Positions 1-8,054 of a stretch of 20,174 nt of DNA are shown here, piece after piece. Made by a program: the position numbers and the translations under genes. How positions within the stretch are numbered: position 1 is the stretch's first letter; every line of letters begins with the position of its first letter. The notes under the pieces are model-generated. The model was not told the origin of the DNA. It did no database searches and was given only the letters and a program-made list of their open reading frames with translations. Source of the stretch: an uncultured Oscillospiraceae bacterium (GTDB lineage Bacteria > Bacillota > Clostridia > Oscillospirales > Oscillospiraceae); contig CANRNA010000007.1 of assembly GCA_947631805.1 (NCBI GenBank), forward strand, positions 1 through 20,174, given 5' to 3'.

Positions 1-2681
1 CCCAGCCGGTTCATGGCCAGGGCCAGGCACTCGTGGGCCTCCTTGGAGATGGAGCCATAGCTCATGGCGCCGGTCTTGAACCGGCGGACGATGCTGTCCA
101 CGCTCTCCACCTGGTCGATGGGCACGCCGCCGTTCTCGTCCCAGACGAATTCCATCAGACTGCGCAGATTATGGGGGGACTGCTCCCGAGTGACCAGGGC
201 GGAGTACTCCTTGAACCGCTCGTAGTCCCCGTTGTGGGTGGCCTCCCGCAAGGCCACGATGACGGCCGGGCTGAACAGATGGGTCTCCCCGCTGTCCCCG
301 GAGCGCATCTTGTGGAAGCCGATGCTGTCCAGAGTGGTGTCCACCCCCAGGCCCAGGGGGTCGAAGGCGTGGCTGTGGTGGTATTCCACCGCCTGGCCGA
401 TGTCCTCCAGGCTGATGCCGCCCACCCGGCTGATGGTGTTGGTGAAGTACTTGTCTATCACGTCCTGGCGGATGCCCACCGCCTCGAATATCTGGGAGGA
501 CTGATAGGACTGGATGGTGGAGACGCCCATCTTGGAGGCTATCTTCACGATGCCGTTCAAAATGGCCTTGTTATAGTCGTCGATGGCGGTGTGCTCGTCC
601 TTGTCCAGCAGCCCCAGCTGGATGCACTCGGCGATGCACTCATGGGCCAGATAGGGCTGCACGGCCCGGGCGCCGTAGCCCAGCAGCAGGGCAAAGTGGT
701 GCACGTCCCGGGGCTCGGCGCTCTCCAGGATGATGGACACGCTGGTGCGCTTTTTCGTGCGGACCAGGTGCTGCTCCATGGCTGACACGGCCAGCAGGGA
801 GGGAATGGCCACGTGGTTCTCGTCCACGCCCCGGTCGGACAGGATGAGGATGTTGGCCCCGTGGCGGTATGCCTTGTCGCAGGCGATGAACAGTCTGTCC
901 ATGGCCCGCTCCAGGGGGGTGTTTTTGTAGTACAGCAGGCTCACGGTCTCCACGTGGAAGCCGTCCCGGTGCATGGCCTTTATCTTGATGAGGTCTATGC
1001 CGGTGAGGATGGGGTTGCTCACCTGGAGCACGTTGCAGTTCTCCGCCCGCTCCTCCAAAAGGTTGCCGTCGGAGCCCACATACACGGTGGTGTCCGTGAC
1101 GCACTCCTCCCGGATGGCGTCTATGGGCGGGTTCGTCACCTGGGCGAACTGCTGCTTGAAGTAGTGGAACAGGGGCGGGTACTTCTCCGAAAGCACCGCC
1201 AGAGGGGTGTCGCTGCCCATGGCGGCGGTGGGCTCGGCCCCGGTCCGGGCCATGGGGAGGATGGCGTCCTTGACCTCCTCGTAGGTGTAGCCGAAGGCCC
1301 GGTACAGCCGGTCCCGGACCGCCTGGGTGTGCACCTCCACCTTCTTGTTGGGGATGGGCAGGTCCTGGAGCCGGACCAGGTTCTGGTCCAGCCACTCGCC
1401 GTAGGGCTGGCGGGAGGCGTACAGGCTCTTCAGGTCCTCGTCCTGCATGACCTTGCCCCGCCGGGTGTCGATGAGGAGCATCTTGCCGGGCTGGAGGCGG
1501 CTTTTCATGGTGATGTGCTCCTCCGGGATGTCCAGCACGCCCACCTCCGAGGACAGGATCAGCCTGTCGTCGTCGGTGAGGTAATACCGGGAGGGGCGGA
1601 GGCCGTTCCGGTCCAATATGGCCCCCACCAGCTCCCCGTCGGAAAACAGCACCGACGCGGGGCCGTCCCAGGGCTCCATCATGGTGGCGTAGTAGCGGTA
1701 CAGGTCCCGCTTCTTCCGGTCTATCATCTTGTCGTTCTTCCAGGGCTCGGGGATGGTTATCATCATGGCCAGGGGCAGGGGCATGCCGTTCATCACCAGA
1801 AATTCCAGGGTGTTGTCCAGCATGGCCGAGTCGGAGCCGTTGGGGTTGATGACCGGGAATATCTTGTCCATGTTCTCCCGCATGACGGCGGAGCTCATGG
1901 TCTCCTCCCGGGCCAGCATCCGGTCCACGTTGCCCCGGATGGTGTTTATCTCCCCGTTGTGGAGGATGAACCGGTTGGGATGGGCCCGCTCCCAGCTGGG
2001 GGTGGTGTTGGTGGAGAAGCGGGAGTGGACCATGGCGATGGCGGAGGTGTAATCCTCGCTCTGCAGGTCCTTGTAAAAGCCCCGGAGCTGGTTTACCAGG
2101 AACATGCCCTTATAGACCACCGTCCGGCAGGACAGGCTCGCTACGTAGGAGTTGTCGTTGCTCTGCTCAAAGACCCGCCGGGCCACATACAGCCGCTGGT
2201 CGAAGGCCAGCCCCGTGCGCACGTCCCTGGGCCGCTCCACAAAGCACTGGAGGATATAGGGCATGCAGTCCCGTGCCTTTTTGCCCAGTATCTCCGGGCA
2301 GGTGGGCACCTCGCGCCAGCCCAGCAGGCGCATGCCCTCCTTGCCCAGAATGACCTCGAACATCTTCTTGGCCTGGCTGCGGCGCACCACGTTCTGGGGG
2401 AAGAAGAACATGCCCACCCCGTAGTCGCCGGGGCCGCCCAGAGTGATGCCGCACTCCAGGGCCGCCTTCTTGAAAAAGTTATGGGACACCTGCACCAGAA
2501 TGCCCACGCCGTCGCCGGTCTCCCCGGCGGCGTCCTTGCCCGCCCGGTGCTCCAGCTTTTCCACGATCTTCAGCGCGTCGTCCACCGTGGCCCGGGAGGG
2601 GCGGCCCTTGATGTCCACCACCGCGCCGATGCCGCAGGCGTCGTGCTCAAAGCTCTTCCGGTACAGTCCTTTTTCTTCCAT
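1..2681 (-). CDS. gltB: Glutamate synthase large subunit, N-terminal part (cut by window edge)
   Basis: Converts glutamine plus 2-oxoglutarate to two glutamates; this subunit holds the glutaminase and FMN/Fe-S synthase sites. I translated the minus strand from the ATG at 2681: 893 codons without a stop to base 1. The start is MEEKGLYRKSFEHDACGIG; Cys16 is the expected N-terminal nucleophile of a class II (Ntn) glutamine amidotransferase after removal of a short propeptide. Further on are HSRFSTNT and HNGEINTIRGN, typical of this glutaminase domain, then the central domain, and at the left edge RFKTGAMSYGSISKEAHE, the start of the FMN-binding synthase domain. About 600 residues are missing for a usual 1500-aa subunit. 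The ribosome site CGGAGGGAGG lies 9 nt before the start. Family assignment is secure; whether the electron donor is ferredoxin or a small NADPH subunit cannot be seen. Confidence 0.96.
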   Translation of the reverse strand, partial: MEEKGLYRKSFEHDACGIGAVVDIKGRPSRATVDDALKIVEKLEHRAGKDAAGETGDGVGILVQVSHNFFKKAALECGITLGGPGDYGVGMFFFPQNVVRRSQAKKMFEVILGKEGMRLLGWREVPTCPEILGKKARDCMPYILQCFVERPRDVRTGLAFDQRLYVARRVFEQSNDNSYVASLSCRTVVYKGMFLVNQLRGFYKDLQSEDYTSAIAMVHSRFSTNTTPSWERAHPNRFILHNGEINTIRGNVDRMLAREETMSSAVMRENMDKIFPVINPNGSDSAMLDNTLEFLVMNGMPLPLAMMITIPEPWKNDKMIDRKKRDLYRYYATMMEPWDGPASVLFSDGELVGAILDRNGLRPSRYYLTDDDRLILSSEVGVLDIPEEHITMKSRLQPGKMLLIDTRRGKVMQDEDLKSLYASRQPYGEWLDQNLVRLQDLPIPNKKVEVHTQAVRDRLYRAFGYTYEEVKDAILPMARTGAEPTAAMGSDTPLAVLSEKYPPLFHYFKQQFAQVTNPPIDAIREECVTDTTVYVGSDGNLLEERAENCNVLQVSNPILTGIDLIKIKAMHRDGFHVETVSLLYYKNTPLERAMDRLFIACDKAYRHGANILILSDRGVDENHVAIPSLLAVSAMEQHLVRTKKRTSVSIILESAEPRDVHHFALLLGYGARAVQPYLAHECIAECIQLGLLDKDEHTAIDDYNKAILNGIVKIASKMGVSTIQSYQSSQIFEAVGIRQDVIDKYFTNTISRVGGISLEDIGQAVEYHHSHAFDPLGLGVDTTLDSIGFHKMRSGDSGETHLFSPAVIVALREATHNGDYERFKEYSALVTREQSPHNLRSLMEFVWDENGGVPIDQVESVDSIVRRFKTGAMSYGSISKEAHECLALAMNRL

Positions 2682-2760
2682 ATATGCGTGCCTCCCTCCG
2701 GTCCCAGGGGACCAGGAACAGTAAACATCAAATCTAATAATAGAAATGAGATTCTTTAAT

Positions 2761-2789
2761 ATTATACTCCCCTTTATATCCCAATGCAA
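2761..2789 (-). promoter_or_regulatory. Candidate promoter of gltB
   Basis: On the minus strand a perfect -10 TATAAT (2766-2761) lies 17 bp after a weak -35 TTGCAT (2789-2784), about 80 bp before the gltB start. The leader also holds a small inverted repeat, GGTCCC-AG-GGGACC (2700-2713), just before the ribosome site. The prediction rests on hexamer match and spacing only. Confidence 0.5.
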
Positions 2790-2869
2790 CGGCTTTCCCG
2801 TTGTGACCATCTACAAGATTATGCGGCGGGTCCCCGGCCGGTTTCCGGCGATTTCTCCAATTCGGGGGA

Positions 2870-2909
2870 GAGAAAAGCCAGGCCCGGGCTCCCTGCGGGG
2901 AGCCCGGGC
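2870..2909 (-). terminator. Intrinsic terminator of the DUF4855 gene
   Basis: A perfect 12-bp GC-rich stem (2882-2893 with 2898-2909) with loop TGCG lies 24 nt beyond the TGA of the gene at 2933. On the minus strand it is followed by CTGGCTTTTCTC, a short T-run. It isolates gltB from this upstream gene. Confidence 0.75.
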
Positions 2910-2932
2910 TGTGGGGAAGGGATGGGCAGGCG

Positions 2933-5900
2933 TCAGTCAGCGGAGCCGTATATCTCCCACTCGCCGAAGCCCATGCGAGGGGCCGTGCCGGTGGGCGAGG
3001 AGAAGCTGACCATCACATAGCGCGCGTCTGTCCCGTCCAGGGTCAGGCCGTAGCGGCATATATCGGGGGGCGTCTCCTCCGGGTTGCGGCTGTCCTCCAC
3101 GGTGACGGCGTCAGCCTGGTCGGCGGTGACGGTGCCCACGCCGGTCCAGTTCTCTCCGTCGGCGGAGACGAAGTACTCCACGCTCTCCGGCTTGGATACC
3201 TCCCAGGCGGGCCGGTCATAGAACCAGCCGTCGATGGCCGTCAGAGCGTATGTATTGCCCAGGTCGGCGATGAACCGATAGGGTCCGGCGAGGCAGTTGA
3301 CGTCGATGCCGATGTAGTAGTTGGCGCTGTCGTTGACCCACCAGTTGGGGGAGTCGTTGATGCCGTCGGTGAGCAGGTCCGTGGCCCCGGCTATCTCCGG
3401 CGCGGTCCAGTACACCACGTTTTCGATGATATCCTCATACTCGAATACGGGCTCCAGCCCCAGGGCCAGGTTATATGTCCCGCCGGGCTCCGCGGCCTGC
3501 TGGGCGTCCTGGGTGAAGTCGACGGTCTCTCCCCTGACGAAGCGGTAGATGGCGTCATACAGATACCGGGTGTTCTCCACGTTCCGGGACGCCTCATAGC
3601 ATCCGTAGGTGCTGGTGTACCAGGACAGGACCGCGTTCTGGTAGCCGATATCCGCCCCCAGGGCCAGGTAGTCCTCGAATTTCTGGATGTAGCCCCGGCT
3701 GCCGGTGCCGCCGAATTCCATCTGCATGCCCAGGCCGTACTTCTCGCAGAACTCCCCGCATTCATACAGCTGCTGGATGGTGTAGATGTCGTGGAAGGCG
3801 TAGTTGGGCTGCATGAGGGCGTAGTCGAAGCCGTAGTCGGACCACTTCCAGGAGCCCTCCGCCTGATACAGGGGGAGCTGATAGATGTACAGCCGTCCGC
3901 CCTGGCTGCTGTCAAAAGCGGGCATGGTGTTGGTGGCGGGGGCGGTCCTGGTGTGGACGAGCTCCGTCAGGCCCTGCAGCGTAGCCTCGGCGATGCGGTC
4001 CGTGGACTCGTGGACCTGCTCCTCGTAGTAATAGAAGCCGGTCAGCTCCAGATTCTCAAAGTCCGCTTTTTCCCACATCTCCACCGCGGTGTCTATGTAC
4101 CATTTGTAGGCGGCCAGCCGGTTGGCGAGGGCTGCCTCGCGGCCGACGCCCGCAATGGTGAAGTCCAGGTCCTGCCCGTCCAGCTCGCCCCAGTGGTCCT
4201 GGAATTCCACAGTGGGATAGATGACCAGCTTCACGCCCACCTTGTAGTCCGGGGCGTTCAGAGCGGCCTTGGCCTGCCCGGCGGCGGCCTCCAGGGCGTT
4301 GAGGTTGACGACGGTCTCCCCGCCCACATAGTCCGGGTCCAGAGGCTGGCCGTCGGCGCCCAGGCCGAAGGCGTAGCACAGCCACTCGTACCAGTCGGCC
4401 TTGTCGGCGTAGCTGTCGCCGGTGGTGGCCCCGGCCTTATAGGAGACGAATTTGCCGCCGGAGGTGTAATAGTGGCCCATGACGGTCACGTCGTCGAACA
4501 GCCAGTCCTGGGGCGCGCCCTCCTCATCCACGTAGGCGATGGCGGCCATGTACTCGTCAACGGTCTTCCAGGTGTTGTAGACCTCGCTGCCGTCGCTGTT
4601 GATATACCAGCCCTGATAGCCCATGAACTCGTTGTGCACGCCGCCGGTCTGGGCGGGGGAGGCGTAGGCGTTCACCTGCCCGGCGGCGGGGTCGTACAGG
4701 GGCAGGGTGTCAAGCGCCTTTGCGTCGGCGCCGGGGGCCTCATACCCCGTGACGGTCAGCTCGTCGGCAAACAGATACACGCTCACCGGGAAGATGACCT
4801 TCAGATACCGTGCGTTCAGGTCAAGCCCCTCCAGCCGGAAATCAAGGTGATAGGGGGCCAGGGTCTCCCCGTCGTCCGCTACGGTCACGTTGGCGTCGTT
4901 GGGGTCGGCGGCGGCCTCGTCCACGGTGACGACGCCCGCCTCATAGTAGTCAGTCCCGTCCAGGGACAGATAATAGCGCACGTCGGTGGGCATGTAGATG
5001 CCGTAGGCCTCCACCGCGCCGAAGTGCATGTCGATGGCGGTGATGTTGCGCACCGCCCCCAGATTCAGCGTCAGCTCCCGGGAGATGTTGCGGTAAAACT
5101 CCACATACTTGGACCGCAGGGAGCCCTCCTCGTTCCAGAGCTGGGGCTCCCAGCCGGTGTCAAAGCGGACGGGCCCGGCGTTGACGGTCTCCCCGTCGGT
5201 CAGACGGTAGAGGGAGGCATTTTCCAGCTCAGAGACGGTGTAGCGGGTGCCGTCCTCGTGGGTGGTGCCGGTGGAGTCATAGCCGGTGCCGCCGCCGGTG
5301 ACGACGTAGGTATAATTGCCGGTGTTGGCCATCCTGCCCAGAGCCAGGTTCGTCTCTGTCAGGGTCCCGGTATAGGGGCCGTATGCCTCCAGCTCGCCGA
5401 TGGCTGTCTTGCCGCTGGGGCTCTGCTCAAAGCTCACGCGCACATACCGTGCCCCGGCAAATTCGCCCTCCAGGCCGAAGCGGACGATATCCGGCGCGGG
5501 ATCGTCGGGATTGCGGGGGTCCTCCACGGCGCGAATGGAGGCCTCCTCCCGGCTGACGGAGCCCGCCTCGGTCCAGCTCTCGCCGTCGGCGGACAGAGAA
5601 AAGGTCACATTCTCCGGGGCGGTGGGGCCCCAGCTGGGCCGGTCATAGGCGTAAAGGGCCAGCTCTGTCAGGTCGGCGGTCTCCTCCAGGTCCAGTGTCA
5701 GACTGTAGGGGCCGGTGATATTGCCCCCGTGCAGGCCCGTGTAGAACAGCCCCGCGTCGTTGACCCACCAGTTGGGGCTGTCGCAGATGCCGTCGGTGAG
5801 AAGCCCGGCGGCCAGGCCCCGCTCCACGGCAGCGGCGGAAAAGTTCTCGTCGTCCGGGGCCAGGTCCTCTCCGTAGCCGGTCAGGGTCACGGGCTTTCCC

Positions 5901-6013
5901 AGCGCCAGATTGGCCGTCGGCCCGGCGTCCGCGTATCCGGGGACGAAGCCCATAAGCAGTGCCAGGCACAGCAGCACCGGCAGGCTCCGCAGCAGAAAGC
6001 GTTTACAGGTCAT
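2933..6013 (-). CDS. Secreted DUF4855 protein with three discoidin-like modules
   Basis: A 1026-aa exported protein. Residues 1-30 form a signal peptide (basic MTCKR, long Leu-rich core, cleavage near YADA). Module A (about 31-215) and module C (about 845-1026) are related F5/8-type-C-like sandwiches: both have SPNWWVND, a YDRP.W turn and SADGE.WT. Module B (about 220-425) is a more distant one with LSLDGTDYYEAG. The middle (about 455-825) resembles DUF4855: GYQGWYINSDG, GFYYYEEQVHES, YGFDYALMQPNYAFHD, MQMEFGG. DUF4855 has no assigned activity that I know; a carbohydrate-active role is inferred from the attached modules, and the Glu residues in YYYEEQ and MQMEFGG are candidate catalytic acids. 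No LPXTG, SLH or C-terminal anchor is seen, so release or binding through the modules is likely. The start is fixed by AAGGAGG 9 nt upstream. It ends in TGA before a strong terminator. Confidence 0.85.
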   Translation of the reverse strand: MTCKRFLLRSLPVLLCLALLMGFVPGYADAGPTANLALGKPVTLTGYGEDLAPDDENFSAAAVERGLAAGLLTDGICDSPNWWVNDAGLFYTGLHGGNITGPYSLTLDLEETADLTELALYAYDRPSWGPTAPENVTFSLSADGESWTEAGSVSREEASIRAVEDPRNPDDPAPDIVRFGLEGEFAGARYVRVSFEQSPSGKTAIGELEAYGPYTGTLTETNLALGRMANTGNYTYVVTGGGTGYDSTGTTHEDGTRYTVSELENASLYRLTDGETVNAGPVRFDTGWEPQLWNEEGSLRSKYVEFYRNISRELTLNLGAVRNITAIDMHFGAVEAYGIYMPTDVRYYLSLDGTDYYEAGVVTVDEAAADPNDANVTVADDGETLAPYHLDFRLEGLDLNARYLKVIFPVSVYLFADELTVTGYEAPGADAKALDTLPLYDPAAGQVNAYASPAQTGGVHNEFMGYQGWYINSDGSEVYNTWKTVDEYMAAIAYVDEEGAPQDWLFDDVTVMGHYYTSGGKFVSYKAGATTGDSYADKADWYEWLCYAFGLGADGQPLDPDYVGGETVVNLNALEAAAGQAKAALNAPDYKVGVKLVIYPTVEFQDHWGELDGQDLDFTIAGVGREAALANRLAAYKWYIDTAVEMWEKADFENLELTGFYYYEEQVHESTDRIAEATLQGLTELVHTRTAPATNTMPAFDSSQGGRLYIYQLPLYQAEGSWKWSDYGFDYALMQPNYAFHDIYTIQQLYECGEFCEKYGLGMQMEFGGTGSRGYIQKFEDYLALGADIGYQNAVLSWYTSTYGCYEASRNVENTRYLYDAIYRFVRGETVDFTQDAQQAAEPGGTYNLALGLEPVFEYEDIIENVVYWTAPEIAGATDLLTDGINDSPNWWVNDSANYYIGIDVNCLAGPYRFIADLGNTYALTAIDGWFYDRPAWEVSKPESVEYFVSADGENWTGVGTVTADQADAVTVEDSRNPEETPPDICRYGLTLDGTDARYVMVSFSSPTGTAPRMGFGEWEIYGSAD

Positions 6014-6058
6014 GATCGGTGTCCTCCTTGTGTTTTGTTAATGTAGTACAAAATTAGC

Positions 6059-6086
6059 CGGGATATATCGGGATATTTTTAGTATA
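6059..6086 (-). promoter_or_regulatory. Possible promoter and operator of the DUF4855 gene
   Basis: Two copies of CGGGATAT (6059-6066 and 6069-6076) are spaced exactly 10 bp apart, one helical turn, just downstream of a minus-strand -10-like TATACT (6086-6081). No convincing -35 is seen. The position around +1 would suit a repressor site, which would fit a substrate-induced secreted protein. Weak evidence. Confidence 0.3.
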
Positions 6087-6273
6087 CTTGAGGTAAACGC
6101 CGGATGGAATTCAAATTATTGCGGGAAATTTGCCCATTATTGCGAAGTGAAAAAGCGCGGAGAAGTTTCGTGCAAACGGCTGCGAATTTTGGTAAAATCC
6201 CCGGACAGGACGGCTCCTCGGGGCGGGGGAGAGGGGCGCGGCGGGAAAAATGCGCGGCGGGCAAAATTTCCTC

Positions 6274-6302
6274 TTGCATTTTCCAGGCCGGTGTGCTAGT
6301 AT
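6274..6302 (+). promoter_or_regulatory. Promoter of tRNA-Pro
   Basis: TTGCAT (6274-6279), a 17-bp spacer and TAGTAT (6297-6302) preceded by an extended TGC. Transcription would begin near 6309, about ten bases before the tRNA. This is host DNA, left of the integrated element. Confidence 0.6.
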
Positions 6303-6319
6303 ATTTGAGCGAAACACGA

Positions 6320-6396
6320 CCGGGTGTGGCGAAGTTTGGTATCGCGCCTGAATGGGGTTCAGGAGGCCGCTGGTTCAAGTCCAGTCACTCGGACCA
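6320..6396 (+). tRNA. tRNA-Pro (anticodon GGG)
   Basis: A complete 77-nt cloverleaf with encoded CCA. The acceptor strand CCGGGTG (6320-6326) pairs with CACTCGG (6386-6392) with one G-U. The D stem is GCGA/TCGC and the anticodon stem CCTGA/TCAGG. The loop ATGGGGT gives anticodon GGG at 6354-6356. The T arm is GCTGG-TTCAAGT-CCAGT. From base 6351 to the CCA the sequence is supplied by the integrated element, because the same 46 bp recur at 11128-11173. The gene therefore stays intact after integration. Confidence 0.95.
6351..6396 (+). repeat. Left attachment site (tRNA side)
   Basis: 46 bp identical to 11128-11173. It runs from the last base of the 5' anticodon stem to the CCA end. The left flank (CCTG) is tRNA, while the right flank (AAAAGACAGG) is element DNA. 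Crossover probably falls in the anticodon-loop part, as is common for tRNA-directed tyrosine integrases; that placement is inference. Confidence 0.9.
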
Positions 6397-6403
6397 AAAG
6401 ACA

Positions 6404-6446
6404 GGAAACCGCTGGGATTGCTTAATCCCGGCGGTTTCCTTTAGTT
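6404..6446 (+). terminator. Element-borne terminator behind tRNA-Pro
   Basis: A 16-bp stem (6404-6419 with 6424-6439, one G-U) with a 4-nt loop is followed by TTTAGTTT. It begins 8 nt after the CCA. Because it lies inside the element, the element replaces both the tRNA 3' half and its terminator. It also shields the integrase gene from tRNA transcription. Confidence 0.85.
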
Positions 6447-6500
6447 TGTGACACACGCTTGATTTTTCGAGAAATTCTAATGAATCAGGAGTGTTCAAAG

Positions 6501-7442
6501 ATGGCAAAAATCACTATGAAATCAAGCGCGTCGGTAGCAGAGACATTCGAGGATTTTCTAATCAACCGCAAAGCGCGGGGTCTGGCAGACAAAACGCTCA
6601 AGACCTACAAACAGCATTTTTCCGCTATTTCCAGGCATTTGGACGTTGACAAGCCAATAGAAAAGCTCATGGGGTCGGATTTGGACGAGATGACTGCCAG
6701 CATGAGGGACGCGGGCCTGTCCTCCAATAGCATAAGCAGTTATGTGAGGGTAATCAAGAGCTTTCTCTCTTGGTGTAATCAGGAGCGTATCACCCGGCTG
6801 AACGTCCCGCTCTACAAAGCGGAAGAGACGGTCAAAGAGACGTACACGGATGAAGAGCTTGAAATGCTCTTGAAAAAACCGAACATCCGACGGTGTACCT
6901 TTGCAGAGTATCGAAGCTGGGTCATTGTGAACGTGCTTGTGAACAACGGAATACGGGCGGCGTCCATCCGAGCCATAAAGAACAAGGATGTAGATTTGGA
7001 CAACCTTATGATTTACCTACGGCACACCAAAAGCAAAAAGGTGCAAGTCATTCCCTTGTGTGAAATGTTGCGGAGCGTACTGCGCGAGTATATGAGGATT
7101 CGCGGAGGGGGCCCGGACGATTACCTTTTTCCGAACGACAGTGGCGAACAGCTAACAGAGAACGGCCTGCGGTGCAGTATTGCAAGTTATAACAGGCGTC
7201 GGGGCGTGCAAAAGACGAGCATACACCTGTTCCGGCACACCTTTGCAAAGAAGTATCTTGTTGATTGCGGGGGCAATGCCTTCACGCTCCAACGGCTTCT
7301 GGGTCATTCCACCCTAGACATGACAAAGCACTATTGTGCTATCTTTGACGCGGATATAGCGCGGGATTATGACAGCTTTTCCCCACTCGTAAAATTACAG
7401 ACCAACAGCACAAAGATAAAAATGCCGGATACGAGGCGTTAG
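6501..7442 (+). CDS. Tyrosine recombinase (phage-type integrase)
   Basis: A 313-aa site-specific recombinase that catalyses integration into and excision from the tRNA-Pro attachment site. The N-terminal half (about 10-100) is a SAM-like core-binding domain, with LADKTLKTYKQHFSAISRHL. The catalytic domain shows the first Arg in NNGIRAASIRAI, Lys in TKSKKVQVIPL, the HLFRHTFAKKYL box (H-x-x-R), LLGHSTLDMTKHY with the second His, and Tyr in that HY motif as nucleophile. I chose the ATG at 6501 because AGGAG lies 9 nt upstream; ATGs at 6459 and 6480 in the same frame lack a ribosome site. The gene points away from the tRNA and ends in TAG. The start is moderately sure, the family very sure. Confidence 0.93.
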   Translation: MAKITMKSSASVAETFEDFLINRKARGLADKTLKTYKQHFSAISRHLDVDKPIEKLMGSDLDEMTASMRDAGLSSNSISSYVRVIKSFLSWCNQERITRLNVPLYKAEETVKETYTDEELEMLLKKPNIRRCTFAEYRSWVIVNVLVNNGIRAASIRAIKNKDVDLDNLMIYLRHTKSKKVQVIPLCEMLRSVLREYMRIRGGGPDDYLFPNDSGEQLTENGLRCSIASYNRRRGVQKTSIHLFRHTFAKKYLVDCGGNAFTLQRLLGHSTLDMTKHYCAIFDADIARDYDSFSPLVKLQTNSTKIKMPDTRR

Positions 7443-7501
7443 GGGGTATCGCGGCCCGGCTCGGGACTGACGGCATCTGTTCTTTATTTAGGTATAACAA
7501 T

Positions 7502-7539
7502 GCTCCCTAGGTATAAAGTACCTGGGGAGCGTATTTATT
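7502..7539. terminator. Terminator between integrase and leftward operon
   Basis: A 12-bp stem (7502-7513 with 7519-7530, one G-T) with loop TAAAG is followed on the plus strand by GTATTTATT. It lies 60 bp beyond the integrase stop and, in the other direction, 60 bp beyond the end of the leftward operon, so it may serve both. The plus-strand T-run is the better one. Confidence 0.75.
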
Positions 7540-7591
7540 ATGCTGTAGTGGCCAGAAGAGAGGAATGCGGAAGAGCGGGACCGGGACCCGG

Positions 7592-7900
7592 TCAACGCTT
7601 CATGTTTAGGCTTATGGCCTGAAAGAGAATACGGTATGTTTTGTCTGTTAGTTCCTGATACAGAGCCCTGTCATATACGATATCATGAAAGCGCAGAAGC
7701 GCCAGCCAGTCAAAGATATAGGAAATTATAAGCCTTCCTATATCCTAGCGTGAGAAGTCATCCAAGGAGCGCGGGGGTTTGACTGTCGCCCACATATACC
7801 GCAAGAAATCAGCGGAAAGGTTATCTATGATATTATCAAGCGTTCCTTGCCTGTCCATAAAGTTTATGATTTCAACGTCAATAATGAAATTATCATTCAT
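7592..7900 (-). pseudogene. 102-codon small gene with an in-frame TAG at codon 52
   Basis: Reading from ATG at 7900 (ribosome site GGAGG 7 nt upstream) gives MNDNFIIDVEIINFMDRQG and so on for 51 residues, then TAG at 7747-7745, then in the same frame 50 more residues, DIGRLIISYIFDWLALLRF to SLNMKR, ending in TGA at 7594-7592. Under the standard code only a 51-aa protein is made. With Gln at the TAG (one C-to-T change from CAG) the product is 102 aa, mixed charged and hydrophobic, with no family I recognise. It is the last gene of the leftward operon. Either a nonsense mutant or a gene needing amber readthrough; a 10-bp hairpin starts right after the TAG. The frame is clear, the interpretation open. 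Confidence 0.6.
7715..7744 (-). other. Hairpin immediately after an in-frame TAG
   Basis: Perfect 10-bp inverted repeat, GATATAGGAA (minus strand 7744-7735) and TTCCTATATC (7724-7715), with a 10-nt loop. Its first base directly follows the TAG at 7747-7745. It could act on termination or readthrough, or could simply be a weak AT-rich terminator for the short frame; there is no T-run of note. Confidence 0.5.
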
Positions 7901-7974
7901 TGCTTTTCCTCCAAAAAATGTAATTATATGTTCGGATATATATTTAATATTTTAGTATATAGTATTTATTTCTA

Positions 7975-8015
7975 TAGTCCCGGACAGACGGGACTAAACG
8001 AGGGACGAACAGTCC
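7975..8015 (-). promoter_or_regulatory. Hairpin with competing pairing between HTH gene and last operon gene
   Basis: An 8-bp stem (7975-7982 with 7989-7996) lies in the 154-bp gap between the HTH gene (ends 8055) and the small gene starting at 7900. The arm at 7991-7995 can instead pair with AGTCC at 8011-8015, so two folds exclude each other. The downstream minus strand (TAGAAATAAATAC) is AT-rich but has no clean T-run. It may be an attenuator or simply an mRNA 3' end. Confidence 0.35.
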
Positions 8016-8054
8016 AAACGGGAAATAAACATAAAAATCGGAAACCGTAGCATT

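Noticed and set aside
813..2759. 648-aa plus-strand frame opposite glutamate synthase
   Set aside because: Same low-complexity antisense composition; the minus strand encodes clear gltB motifs.
3791..6046. 751-aa plus-strand frame opposite the DUF4855 gene
   Set aside because: Antisense shadow; no signal peptide, domain or ribosome site, and the opposite strand has all of these.
6104..6451. 115-aa frame running through tRNA-Pro
   Set aside because: It translates the tRNA and its terminator; the same peptide GSGGRWFKSSHSD appears at the right repeat only because the attachment sequence is duplicated.
7443..7620. Readthrough extension of the integrase past its TAG, considered under the amber-recoding idea
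   Set aside because: It would translate the terminator hairpin and antisense of a small gene for about 58 codons with no family likeness; TAG is taken as a real stop here.
7847..8050. 67-aa plus-strand frame in the leftward operon
   Set aside because: Antisense to the small gene at 7592-7900 and its leader; no ribosome site.
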